From NCBI GenBank assembly GCA_964534565.1, contig CAZHON010000001.1, positions 186,001 to 250,000 of the forward strand: a stretch of 64,000 nucleotides of DNA, given 5' to 3'. Shown in pieces: positions 24,099-32,708 of this stretch. The position numbers and the translations under genes were made by a program. The DNA is from CAZHON01 sp964534565 (GTDB lineage Bacteria; Patescibacteriota; Gracilibacteria; Peribacterales; Peribacteraceae). Under the pieces are notes generated by a model. It saw only the letters and a list, made by a program, of their open reading frames with translations, was not told where the DNA came from and did no database searches. Numbering within the stretch: the first letter of the stretch is position 1; each line of letters opens with the position of its first letter.

Positions 24099-26522
24099 TT
24101 AATTTAATCTTCCTTTCTCTTTCAAAATCTTATCAACGTCGGATTTCCAATAGACATTTACCATCTTGCTATGGTTTAAGACACGCGCTCCTTCAATTGG
24201 TTTGATATCTTTCTTTTCTAATGCCTCCGTCACCATTCTTGGATGAATAATTCCTTCTACATAAACAGGAACACAAATAGCGATTCTTCCATTTATCTTA
24301 ACCGTACCGTCATCATTTATTCTTTGTGGAATAAGAGCATCGATTTCATCTTTCCAGTACACAGTCGTTGGCTTTGAACGAGTACCACTTCTTACAATTA
24401 CTTCAGATACAGGCGTGATGCCTGCTTCTTGGGCATAAGCATACAAACATTTCGGATTAATAGGCTCTTCTAGAGAATTAGCGTAAGGCTTTAAGCCAAC
24501 AGCCTTTCTACCATTAATATCAACAATACCTTGATCATCAAGGTGTTTTGGTAACAGTGCATCAACTTCGTCTTTCCAGTAAACATCGACTGGTTGTCCA
24601 CCGCTAAAAACGCGTACATTGGGTATTTTCTCTAATTGTGCTGCTTCAATTAAATTAATGATTGCATGCCAACCCATACCCAAATCTTGGTTATTTGCAT
24701 ATACATAAATGCCAACAGCATCTCTTTCATCGATTCTTATTATTCCCTCCTCATCAAGATGACGCGGTATTAGGGGGTCAATCTCGTCTTTCCAGTAAAT
24801 ATCTACCGGTGATTTATTGCTGTAGGCTCGTACATTTTGGATTGGTGAAACACTTGCCTCTTTAATGGCTTTTCTTAAATTTCCTTCACCTAGTTGTAAA
24901 TATTGAGAATATTTTGATGCGGCAATAGCCAAACGATCGCCTATGAGCACCGTTCCATTCTCGTCAAGCTTTACAATATTGTCTACTTTTAATTCACTTC
25001 CATCAGCCATCTCGCAGATTTCTGAAGGGTCTTCGCCCATTTGATTGAGTGCATCTGCAATTGTTAATGGTGATTTCTTGCGCTTGTCTTGATTATGCCA
25101 ATCGGTTTCGAATACATAGGAAAAATCTTTTTTTCTTCCTTTTTCATCTTTAAATGCGCGAGCCGTTCTTCCGACGCCTTGCATTACCAATGCAGGACTT
25201 GTAGAAGCTCTAGCCCAAATTGCTGCATTTGCTGGAGGGAAATTCCAACCTTCTGCTAATTTCGAAACTGTTACGATAAGATCTATTTTCTGCTGCATCA
25301 GTTGTTTCTCTGCATTAGCCAAAAGTAAATCTGCCTCTTCGTAAGATAGCCCCTTTGTTTCCCGACTTGTAACGGTCATCGTCCTAAGACCCAGTGCTTT
25401 TGCTTCGCGGGCGAAACGATCACATTCAGAAATTTTTACACAGAAAGCAGCTCCTCGAAGAGGGTATTCATGTTTCTTTTTTGTCCTTTTATACTTCGCC
25501 AATACAGAAGCATATTCATCGAGTAATTTATGATATGAATTCTCACGGCGTAGGAGTTCGATTTCTTTGTCGATAGACATATATCCATCCTCAAGATCAG
25601 CCTCCGTAATAGTTCCATCTGTATGCACAATTCTGTAGGGAACAAGTACACCTGCCCGAACAAGATCAGCATGCTTCTCTTCCGCAATCATAGGACCGAA
25701 TGCATCTTGGACATGTTTTTCTGCTAATTTCGGTGTTGCCGTAAAGCCAATTTTTAATGCCCTCGAGGGCGTGTATTCATCTAGATTTCCAAGAACTTCA
25801 TTCTCTGCTTCTTCCTCTTTTGCAGTCAATAAATCATCAAATTCACCATCAAGCATATCCAAGCTTTCTTGGGTATGAGTACCCAAAGATCTATGCGCTT
25901 CATCACATACAACAAATTGGCATGATTGAACGGCGTTTTTATATTTCTTATCACGTTTCATTAAACTTCGATGGCTTTGATAGGTTGCTATGCGAATCGG
26001 CTTTTCGTATTCCTTATGATCTCTGCTGACTAGTCCAATCATTTCTTCAGAAATACCTACAATATTAACAAGCTCTTCCTTTGTCTGATTTAGTAAATTT
26101 GTTTTTGGGACTAATATTAAAGTTTGTACATCACATAAATATGTCAGTACTCCAAATAGCACCGTCTTGCCTGCACCAGTTGGTTGTTTGATATAACCGG
26201 TTGTACCGCCATGTCCTTCTGCCTGCAAAAACTCAATAAGTTTATGAATAGATTTCAATTGATTTAAACGGAGATTGAGATCACCTTTCTGAAAATTTGT
26301 TAAATTCATTCGTATGTTCCTAAGAAGTTGTTGAAAAAGAACAAGTCTATCAATACGTTCGGCAACTTTTTGGGCTTCTACATTTCTCAGTAATTCACTT
26401 GAACGAACTCGGGCCTTTTTACTAATACTCCCTATTAAATCTTTCCGTTGAACATCAGCTTCCTCGAGAGAGGAATCAATTATAGATAATGCATGCCTAA
26501 TTTCTTTAGAAAACTCTTTCAT
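24099..26522 (-). CDS. Superfamily 2 helicase with four C-terminal YWKDEID repeats
   Basis: About 807 residues. The ATPase core has Walker A QPTGAGKT, VVCDEAH, GFTATP, and QGVGRTAR (motif VI), as in restriction-type and defence helicases. An N-terminal helical region precedes it. From about residue 520 to the end there are four tandem repeats of about 70 residues, each with a core (I/V)YWK(D/S)(E/D)(I/V)D near positions 579, 651, 725 and 794, preceded by a G-x-V-x-I-x-x-R-x-A segment. I know no described domain with this signature. ATG 26522 is preferred to TTG 26531. Preceded by its own promoter-like sequence and by the Rad50-like ATPase gene. Confidence 0.88.
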   Translation of the reverse strand: MKEFSKEIRHALSIIDSSLEEADVQRKDLIGSISKKARVRSSELLRNVEAQKVAERIDRLVLFQQLLRNIRMNLTNFQKGDLNLRLNQLKSIHKLIEFLQAEGHGGTTGYIKQPTGAGKTVLFGVLTYLCDVQTLILVPKTNLLNQTKEELVNIVGISEEMIGLVSRDHKEYEKPIRIATYQSHRSLMKRDKKYKNAVQSCQFVVCDEAHRSLGTHTQESLDMLDGEFDDLLTAKEEEAENEVLGNLDEYTPSRALKIGFTATPKLAEKHVQDAFGPMIAEEKHADLVRAGVLVPYRIVHTDGTITEADLEDGYMSIDKEIELLRRENSYHKLLDEYASVLAKYKRTKKKHEYPLRGAAFCVKISECDRFAREAKALGLRTMTVTSRETKGLSYEEADLLLANAEKQLMQQKIDLIVTVSKLAEGWNFPPANAAIWARASTSPALVMQGVGRTARAFKDEKGRKKDFSYVFETDWHNQDKRKKSPLTIADALNQMGEDPSEICEMADGSELKVDNIVKLDENGTVLIGDRLAIAASKYSQYLQLGEGNLRKAIKEASVSPIQNVRAYSNKSPVDIYWKDEIDPLIPRHLDEEGIIRIDERDAVGIYVYANNQDLGMGWHAIINLIEAAQLEKIPNVRVFSGGQPVDVYWKDEVDALLPKHLDDQGIVDINGRKAVGLKPYANSLEEPINPKCLYAYAQEAGITPVSEVIVRSGTRSKPTTVYWKDEIDALIPQRINDDGTVKINGRIAICVPVYVEGIIHPRMVTEALEKKDIKPIEGARVLNHSKMVNVYWKSDVDKILKEKGRLN

Positions 26523-26619
26523 AATTTGCAATATATTCTATATATGTCAAATATATACGTAAAGGGCAATTTAATTAGTAATTATGTGTTAATTTGCAGT
26601 TTTAGAAATGTTAAAAATC

Positions 26620-26644
26620 GTTCGAATTAAATACAAATTCGAAC
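26620..26644 (-). terminator. Inverted repeat between ATPase and helicase genes
   Basis: GTTCGAATT, 7-base spacer, AATTCGAAC: a perfect 9-base inverted repeat 6 bases after the ATPase stop. On the minus strand it is followed by GATTTTT, so it may be a weak intrinsic terminator, or an operator upstream of the helicase. Confidence 0.5.
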
Positions 26645-26650
26645 AATTCT

Positions 26651-29137
26651 TTAACAAGTGCATGCCTTTTCGCTGAGTGATTTATAGAATCGTGGTTTAG
26701 GGGTTCCTGTGCAACTACATTGATATTCGAAGCAGCTTACATATTTATCAATTGAATCCAGAACGCCCGAAAGCACCATTGGGGCAATGCTTGATGTGCT
26801 CATCGTTTCATAATGAGCAACCCAGTTGGCCATTAATGCGGGCATATGAACTGTGCTCAAATCTCTTGCTTGATCAGCAGTCAATATAAGTTGCCCGCAA
26901 GCAGTTTTAAGATCTACAGCCTCTCGGATTGCCTCTATTGAATTCGATACCATTTTTCTATCGCTTCTTATTGCAAAATCAATTGGCACTGGAATTTGTA
27001 CTGATCGTATTATTTTAAGTAATTTAAATTCCAAATATTGTCTTATTAGAGGCTCGGCATCATCAATATTCCCTGCCCCTAAGAATGAGTTTGCTCTTGA
27101 TCTCAGTCTATTGGCGTCCTGAGGCTGCAGCAGTAATGCTCCACGAGGAGGAAGGCCAAGTAATTTTTGATGATGCCATGCAGTATAATTTGAAAGATTG
27201 TCGAAATATTTTTCTAAAAGACCATCATGACTCAAGATAATAATCTGTGGACCATCAGGATTTTCAGGATATGCAATCTTAGTTCTTATTACCTCCATAA
27301 GTGCATATTGATGACCAGCGTCAAAACTTGAAGTTATATCATCAAACACGATAAATCTCCCTATTGATTTGTCTTGAAGAGCAGCACTTAAATAGATCGA
27401 AACAGCCAATGCATTTCTATAGCTTTCCGGAAGAAGAGAAATAGCAGATAAGTCTTCAAGGCCGTAGAATTTTTCAAGGCGAAGATTAAGTTCTTCTGAA
27501 TCCGCTTCTCTCTTTAATACAGGAACAATTTCTGGGTTATTCGTAATATTTGCATAAATATCTTTATAAGCAGTTTCTAGAGATGTGGTTACACTTGTTG
27601 ATAAAGAGAGTTCTGCATTTGAAAAATCAGAATCTGCTCTAACGATAAATCTTTTCCATCTTTCTATTAATTCAATTTTTTTAGTGACAGCAGCTAGTGT
27701 TGTTTGCATTGCTACATAATTAATAATTATTCCTTTAACCCTTCTTGAGAATTCAACTTTCTGGGTCAATTCAACTAAAGAAGGGGGCAAAGCGTCTTCA
27801 ATATCCTTCTTTTCTTTTTGGAGTTTACCGATAAGTATCTCTCTCTGTTTATCTAAATCCGACAATGAACTAACGGATTTTTCAAAGTCTGCATCGCTTA
27901 TTGTGTTAACAAATTTTGGAAGAGATATTTTCAAAGGTATCCCAAATAAAGGATCAATAGCATTTTTTTGTAAGCGTTTAATCCAAAGCGAATTAGTTAA
28001 ATTAGTTGTAATTTTCTTTTTTGCATCATCAACTTTTTCGTATTTACTTAATTTATCACCGACTGTTGTTTTAAGAGGTTCTTCTAGCTCTGAGTCGCAT
28101 ACTGGACATTGGTCTTCATCTTGCCATTCATCGGAATCCAAAACCTCAATTGTGGCTGTAAATAATTGACCAAGTAATGGTCCACTTGTTTGTGCCATCG
28201 CTATATTTCTTTCCTTAATTAATGCTTTCAGAGCGGCCTGGTCTTTAGTTTCATCTGTTGTAGCTCTCAAAGATTCGAGAGATAAAATTTGGTTTGTGAC
28301 CTCACTCAATCTTACTCTCATGGTATTTTTTTCCGCTTTATTTATTTCTGTTTGAATTGCTGCAAAATCCACACTCTGAATATCTGCTGTTGCAAAGAAT
28401 GAATTCAAGAGTGGAATTTTTGAAAGTTCAGCTGTAATCGCGGCGACGACAGTCGGTATGTCCATCGGCAATCCTATGCTCTTTGTTGTAATGCGTTCAT
28501 GCAAAGTGTTCGTTGAAGTTACAAATCCCTCCAATTGGGTTTTGAGGTCTGTTTCTTGTTGCTTTAACACTCCCAATTCAAAATCTGTATTAATATTTCT
28601 CGACAAAGAAAGCGTCTGTAGCGCTTGTCGAAAATTAGATATTTGCGAAAGACCAATTAGAGATGAAAAAGACCGACCACGTAATAGTGGTGTATCTTCT
28701 ATAAAGCGTAAGAAACTTCGATTATCTAGAAGACGTAGATCGCTTCTTAACTGCATTAGAAATGCATCAGGATTACTATGCCCCGAAGGGCTAGTCACAG
28801 TTCTAATGCCTAGACCACTTCTCTCAATTTTAATTTCTACATCAGGACTCCCATCATCTGAGGAAAATGTTATTTCTATACTTGAATTACCTGCTGAGTG
28901 AAAACGATTAGCGTAATATTCCCCAGATTGCTCAGAACCATGCATCGAATCTAATTTGGGGACTGAATCAAAAATGGCGTAATGCAAGGCCTCAAATAAT
29001 GAGCTTTTACCGATTCCATTTGCTGCAAAAATTGAATTAACAGCATCTGTTTTAAATTTTAATATTAAAGGATCGCTTTCATTATTAATACCTCTAAAAC
29101 CCTCCACTACAATCTTAGCCAAAAAATATCTTGGCAT
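26651..29137 (-). CDS. Rad50/SMC-like ABC ATPase with CxxC hook
   Basis: 828 residues. Walker A AANGIGKSS at 38-46, a long middle region with a CPVC motif at 344-347 (zinc-hook-like), a signature-like helix at 569-587, Walker B RFIVFDD at 594-600, and the switch ILSHD at 634-638. After the ATPase lies a C-terminal extension of about 190 residues ending in a Cys-rich tail (CFEYQCSC, then CTC). Such ATPases recur in phage-defence systems (Lamassu, ABC-three-component and RloC-like groups). Its start is one base from the stop of the 74-residue gene, so the two are coupled. DNA is visibly A+T-rich. Confidence 0.85.
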   Translation of the reverse strand: MPRYFLAKIVVEGFRGINNESDPLILKFKTDAVNSIFAANGIGKSSLFEALHYAIFDSVPKLDSMHGSEQSGEYYANRFHSAGNSSIEITFSSDDGSPDVEIKIERSGLGIRTVTSPSGHSNPDAFLMQLRSDLRLLDNRSFLRFIEDTPLLRGRSFSSLIGLSQISNFRQALQTLSLSRNINTDFELGVLKQQETDLKTQLEGFVTSTNTLHERITTKSIGLPMDIPTVVAAITAELSKIPLLNSFFATADIQSVDFAAIQTEINKAEKNTMRVRLSEVTNQILSLESLRATTDETKDQAALKALIKERNIAMAQTSGPLLGQLFTATIEVLDSDEWQDEDQCPVCDSELEEPLKTTVGDKLSKYEKVDDAKKKITTNLTNSLWIKRLQKNAIDPLFGIPLKISLPKFVNTISDADFEKSVSSLSDLDKQREILIGKLQKEKKDIEDALPPSLVELTQKVEFSRRVKGIIINYVAMQTTLAAVTKKIELIERWKRFIVRADSDFSNAELSLSTSVTTSLETAYKDIYANITNNPEIVPVLKREADSEELNLRLEKFYGLEDLSAISLLPESYRNALAVSIYLSAALQDKSIGRFIVFDDITSSFDAGHQYALMEVIRTKIAYPENPDGPQIIILSHDGLLEKYFDNLSNYTAWHHQKLLGLPPRGALLLQPQDANRLRSRANSFLGAGNIDDAEPLIRQYLEFKLLKIIRSVQIPVPIDFAIRSDRKMVSNSIEAIREAVDLKTACGQLILTADQARDLSTVHMPALMANWVAHYETMSTSSIAPMVLSGVLDSIDKYVSCFEYQCSCTGTPKPRFYKSLSEKACTC

Positions 29138-29138
29138 A

Positions 29139-29363
29139 TTAGGAAGGCGAAGAAGCGATTAAATTTAGGCCAGTTGTTATTAATTCATTAAAAGTTGTAC
29201 GAACATCAGTTCTTCCTTGTGCGGCATCTGGAAATGGATTCAAAAGATGGGCATTCGCCTCAAAAAGATTTGCCATTTCTAAATCGACAGTTTTCAAGTG
29301 AGCTATGAAAGCCACAATGTTCTCTTTTTTGGAAAGAGAAGGATCAATAGCAAAATCGGGCAT
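29139..29363 (-). CDS. Small helical partner protein, 74 residues
   Basis: MPDFAIDPSLSKKENIVAFI at the start, then two predicted helices (TVDLEMANLFEANAHLL; TTFNELITTGLNLIASS). No known family. The one-base gap to the ATPase gene suggests a physical partner, comparable to the small middle components of ABC-three-component systems, though homology is not shown. An extended -10 TGC-TATTGT ends 6 bases before the ATG (29370-29378), so this gene plus the ATPase may have a leaderless promoter separate from the Xre gene. Confidence 0.7.
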   Translation of the reverse strand: MPDFAIDPSLSKKENIVAFIAHLKTVDLEMANLFEANAHLLNPFPDAAQGRTDVRTTFNELITTGLNLIASSPS

Positions 29364-29369
29364 ACTTAA

Positions 29370-29378
29370 ACAATAGCA
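29370..29378 (-). promoter_or_regulatory. Extended -10 TGCTATTGT, 6 bases before ATG 29363
   Basis: Minus strand TGC-TATTGT-TTAAGT-ATG in the 40-base gap between the Xre gene and the 74-residue gene. Confidence 0.45.
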
Positions 29379-29403
29379 AAACCCAGGGTATTTAGTTATT
29401 TAA

Positions 29404-29625
29404 TTAATCTTCAAACTTCAAGAACTTCCACAATGGCATCTCAAAGCCATCTGCTAACCCTTGAAGTGTATCTATTGAGGCTCTTTTTGGTTCCTTACCT
29501 TCTAAATTCTGAAGGTATTTAGTACTTATTCCGGCACTTTGAGCCAACTCATCCTGAGTTAGTCCATGCTTCTGTCGAAGCAAACGGATACGATCGCCTA
29601 ATTGTCGGGCAATATCTTTTGGCAC
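29404..29625 (-). CDS. Xre/Cro-type regulator
   Basis: 73 residues from a GTG start: RIRLLRQKHGLTQDELAQSAGIS and TKYLQNLEGKEPKRASIDTL form the HTH; LWKFLKFED ends it. Same strand and just upstream of the 74-residue/ATPase pair, so it likely controls the locus. A perfect 16-base palindrome (29659-29674) 33 bases upstream of its start is the obvious candidate operator. Confidence 0.88.
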   Translation of the reverse strand: MPKDIARQLGDRIRLLRQKHGLTQDELAQSAGISTKYLQNLEGKEPKRASIDTLQGLADGFEMPLWKFLKFED

Positions 29626-29658
29626 GACGCAATTCTCCGTTTGTATTCAGATATTGAG

Positions 29659-29674
29659 AACCATCTATAGATGG
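29659..29674. promoter_or_regulatory. Palindromic operator candidate for the Xre regulator
   Basis: ACCATCTATAGATGGT, a perfect 16-base palindrome between the Xre gene and the divergent zinc-ribbon/TM2 gene. Contains TATAGA, which could overlap a -10. Position fits autoregulation and possibly control of both directions. Confidence 0.6.
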
Positions 29675-29728
29675 TGCTAAAATGTACCCATAAATCTATT
29701 TTAACCATACTCCTTTCTACAATTCATT

Positions 29729-30097
29729 ATGACAAAAGCCGAAGAGCGACAGATGAAGAAATGTCCTCACTGTGCAGAGGAGATATTGGCAGAAGCCAAG
29801 AAATGCAAACACTGCGGGGAGTTCCTGGAAGGGGATGGCCCTAAACAGGTCGTTGAAAAGTCATGGAGCCCCGGTGTCGCGGCTGTGCTTACTTTCTTCA
29901 TTCCAGGTTTGGGCCAACTCTACAAAGGAGACATCTTTGTTGGAATCGTTATATTTGTCTTCACACTCATCGGTTACTCTTTGTTTTTTCTGCCAGGGAT
30001 CATAATTCATTGTTATGCGATTTGTACGGCGTATTCAAATCCCGCACCTGGAGATCCGAAGCCAGGTCAATCAATTACAAAAAAAGTCTCTTCATGA
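29729..30097 (+). CDS. Zinc-ribbon plus TM2-like membrane protein
   Basis: 122 residues. N-terminal zinc ribbon with two CxxC pairs (KKCPHCAEEIL and KKCKHCGEFL), then two hydrophobic segments of the TM2 type (VAAVLTFFIPGLGQLYKGDIF, GIVIFVFTLIGYSLFFLPGIII by their ends). Proteins of this layout are common in bacteria and have no clear role. ATG 29753 (MKKCPHC) is an alternative start. Divergent from the Xre gene. Confidence 0.82.
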   Translation: MTKAEERQMKKCPHCAEEILAEAKKCKHCGEFLEGDGPKQVVEKSWSPGVAAVLTFFIPGLGQLYKGDIFVGIVIFVFTLIGYSLFFLPGIIIHCYAICTAYSNPAPGDPKPGQSITKKVSS

Positions 30098-30195
30098 CAT
30101 GTGTATCGTCGATCATAAATGACATGGTGGCATCATTATTAAAATATGTTCTTTTAAGGCGGAGAGATATTTCCCTTCGTTTTTAGTATTTTTTT

Positions 30196-30211
30196 TGGCC
30201 TCTAATAGCCA
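30196..30211. repeat. TGGC-N8-GCCA palindrome, copy 4, with T/A runs
   Basis: TGGCCTCTAATAGCCA preceded by a T-run and followed by an A-run (30188-30217), so the stem extends to about 10 pairs and could terminate transcription from either side. Lies in the gap after the TM2 gene. Confidence 0.75.
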
Positions 30212-30367
30212 AAAAAACTGACAGTAAAAAGAATGGCTTACAGAAGAGCCGTAGGACCTGCGGGTATGACGAAAGCATCGTTTTTTTGTTTTACATAAGC
30301 CATTGTCAAAGTGCTGACAGGTAGGGGCGGTGTAGCTTTTGCTTGCAATCCAAAGTGAAATGAATAC

Positions 30368-30508
30368 GTGCTCACCAACGCACAGCGCAGGGAGTTCCAA
30401 GAACTCTGGTACCGGGAAACCGGTAGCCCTCTCTCGGATGAAGATGCCGAGCGGTACGCCGATGCATTTACAAAGTTGGCAGCACTTATTATTTCATTCC
30501 CACAATAG
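30368..30508 (+). CDS. Small recombinase-associated protein, 46 residues
   Basis: GTG start, fixed by an in-frame TGA 12 bases upstream. Product begins MLTNAQRREFQELWYRETG and contains SPLSDEDAERYADAFTKLAAL. This 'E-x-G-x-x-L-S-D-E-x-A' helical pattern recurs in small proteins next to serine recombinases in Patescibacteria (recollection). Followed after 2 bases by the next gene. A similar helical protein precedes the second recombinase at 42806. Confidence 0.6.
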   Translation: MLTNAQRREFQELWYRETGSPLSDEDAERYADAFTKLAALIISFPQ

Positions 30509-30510
30509 CT

Positions 30511-30768
30511 ATGGCTACTCAGCCAAAAAACCATCGGCAAATACCAAGTGTCCTTTACGTGCTTCAATGCTTTGAAATGAGAGAAGGTGGCATTGAAATG
30601 ATGGGTCCTGACGACGAAGAGGATGCACGCTTTGTATGGTATGAGGAATCTGACTCTGTTTACGACAGACAAAAGAAAAGATTCTACAACGCCAAGGAAT
30701 TAGTAATGGTTCTTCTTAACTGCAATAAAAGGATGGCAGAACAGTGGTTACAAAATGAATCGTACTAA
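30511..30768 (+). CDS. Hypothetical protein, 85 residues
   Basis: Acidic protein (GPDDEEDARFVWYEESDSVYD) ending in a helical KRMAEQWLQNESY. Not recognised. Starts 2 bases after the 46-residue gene and points toward the recombinase, so the three probably form one element module. The opposite-strand frame at 30238-30672 is judged a shadow. Confidence 0.5.
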   Translation: MATQPKNHRQIPSVLYVLQCFEMREGGIEMMGPDDEEDARFVWYEESDSVYDRQKKRFYNAKELVMVLLNCNKRMAEQWLQNESY

Positions 30769-30801
30769 ATTGTGGCCCCCCCTTTTTTTGCGAGGTGCAA
30801 T

Positions 30802-30836
30802 TCCGACAATCCTCCCCATGTCCGGCGATTGTCGGA
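30802..30836. promoter_or_regulatory. 10-base perfect inverted repeat upstream of recombinase
   Basis: TCCGACAATC, 15-base spacer, GATTGTCGGA, ending 66 bases before the recombinase ATG. No T-run follows, so an operator or recombination-related site is more likely than a terminator. Confidence 0.5.
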
Positions 30837-30901
30837 CTGCATCTTCCGCAGCAATTCTTCCTACTGTTAAAATATAGATTTTTATTATCCACAACCCACA
30901 A

Positions 30902-32614
30902 ATGAAGTACTTCCTCTACTGTAGAAAGTCCTCTGACAGAGAGGATAAACAAGAGCTAAGCATTGAGTCTCAACGACGTGTGATGACCGAATATGCCAAG
31001 CAACGCGGCCTAAAAATCATCAATACTTATATTGAACAAAAATCTGCTTATAAAATTGGAAGACCATACTTCAATGAAATGCTCGATCGTATTCGTAACG
31101 GTGATGCAGATTCTATCCTGACATATCACCTCACGCGTCTCTCTCGTAATAGTCTCGATGGAGGAGCTATCACGTATCTATTAGACGAAAACCTACTAAA
31201 AGAGATACGTACTATCGATGGTGTCTACACTGATACGTCTGATAGTAAGTTTGCTATTGGCATAAGCTTCTTGATGGCTAAGAAGAGTTCTGATGACACC
31301 AGTCAGTTCGTTAAACGCGATATTGACTCAAAGATACTAAAAGGAGAGTCGCCAGGTGCAGCACCTCTTGGTTATCTGAACATGGATAAGAAGGGGACTA
31401 TAGCAGGTAGCCACTACTCCCCTGAGAAACAGAAGATGCTTATGGAAATTGGTAGACCGCTCAAACGCGAAGAGATTGATCCGATAAATGGTCCACTTAT
31501 TAGAAAGATATTTGAAGAAGCCAGTAAGGGAACTCATACTCTTAAAACGCTATGTGCGTTGAGTTATCAGCTCGGTCTACGCTCAAAGCATGGCAAGAAG
31601 TTACCCCTAGCAACTATCTGGAACATTCTCTTAAATCCATACTACTACGGAGCCATTCGCCTAAAAGGTAAGGTCTATACGGAGAACATCCAACACGATC
31701 CTCTTATCAGTAAGCAGCTATTCGATCGTGTGCAACAGCTCATGAAAAAGAGAGTCGGGGCAGGCATGAAGAGACACTTCTTTCCTTATACAAAACTCTT
31801 TCAGTGTGGAGGATGTGGTTGTGCAATAACGGCAGAAATTCAGAAAGGCCATATTTATTATCATTGCACTGGCAGAAAAGGGGACTGCGATCAGCGTACC
31901 TGGTTGAAGTCAGAGGACTTAGAAATGCAACTGGGTAACATCGTACAAAAATTAGTTATCCCTCCTGCCTTTCTAGAGTTTGTGTTTAAGAATCTCAAGA
32001 AAACATACGCCTCCGAAGCGTCGATTCAGAATACAGCACGTCAGAGCTTAGAAAGACGCTATGGTCTTTTGAAATCAAAAAAGGATTCACTGTTTGACCT
32101 TAAACTATCGCCTCAAAATAAATCTGGAGCACTGCTAAGTGATGAAGAATACATTCAACAGAAACAGCTAATTAATACCGAAATGCTAGAATTAGAGCAG
32201 CAAAGAGAATCATATAAGAACCAATCTGAAACATGGGTAGAAGACTGCGAGAAGTTCCTCCATAACACACAAGAAATAGGTATTAAGTACGCCATGGGAA
32301 CGTTGGAACAGAAGAAAGAGATGATGTTCCTTCTTTGTTCGAAAGGCATCTTAAAGGATGGTTCCTTGGCTTTTTCTTACCGAGAGCCCTTCGCCAGCAT
32401 CTCTAAACTAGCAGAAGCGACATTAGGTCGGTTCGAACCGTCTTCGTCGCTTCGTGTAAAGGAAAAGTCGTCAGAGTTTAATTTATGGCTCCCCGGAATC
32501 TTCCTTGTGCGAACCATTGTAGACGCCTGCTCCACCACCACAAGCCCCATCGTTTATAGAGGGGACTTCAGGACTTGGAGTGAAGAAGTGGAGCTTTTAA
32601 GGGCTTCAGAATGA
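30902..32614 (+). CDS. Large serine recombinase A
   Basis: 570 residues. Resolvase domain with the catalytic Ser in YCRKSSDREDKQELS, then RLSRN, the recombinase domain (GAAPLGYLN, NPYYYGAIRLKG), a zinc ribbon (CGGCGCAI, C-x7-C later), a coiled-coil region and a C-terminal segment. This class integrates and excises phages and mobile elements without accessory proteins other than a directionality factor. The reading frame passes through TGGCTCCCC (32486-32494), the same nine bases as the tRNA-Asn 3' end, as in recombinase B, which suggests a fused former attachment site at its 3' end. Confidence 0.92.
   Translation: MKYFLYCRKSSDREDKQELSIESQRRVMTEYAKQRGLKIINTYIEQKSAYKIGRPYFNEMLDRIRNGDADSILTYHLTRLSRNSLDGGAITYLLDENLLKEIRTIDGVYTDTSDSKFAIGISFLMAKKSSDDTSQFVKRDIDSKILKGESPGAAPLGYLNMDKKGTIAGSHYSPEKQKMLMEIGRPLKREEIDPINGPLIRKIFEEASKGTHTLKTLCALSYQLGLRSKHGKKLPLATIWNILLNPYYYGAIRLKGKVYTENIQHDPLISKQLFDRVQQLMKKRVGAGMKRHFFPYTKLFQCGGCGCAITAEIQKGHIYYHCTGRKGDCDQRTWLKSEDLEMQLGNIVQKLVIPPAFLEFVFKNLKKTYASEASIQNTARQSLERRYGLLKSKKDSLFDLKLSPQNKSGALLSDEEYIQQKQLINTEMLELEQQRESYKNQSETWVEDCEKFLHNTQEIGIKYAMGTLEQKKEMMFLLCSKGILKDGSLAFSYREPFASISKLAEATLGRFEPSSSLRVKEKSSEFNLWLPGIFLVRTIVDACSTTTSPIVYRGDFRTWSEEVELLRASE
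32486..32494. repeat. Possible degenerate attachment junction TGGCTCCCC
   Basis: Nine bases identical to the start of the tRNA-Asn 3'-end complement, inside the 3' part of recombinase A. The protein context (EFNLWLP) parallels recombinase B (EINYNWLP). Too short to be decisive alone. Confidence 0.3.
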
Positions 32615-32708
32615 CGTTCTTATGTGTTCCCACACTGGAGAATAACCAGTATTTCTCACAGTGTTGGGTGGTATGGAGTCAGGTGTTATAGGTGTGTAGT
32701 CTTATCCC

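Noticed and set aside
30238..30672. Minus-strand frame of 144 residues
   Set aside because: Overlaps two consecutive plus-strand small genes that lead into the recombinase module; no recognisable protein features.
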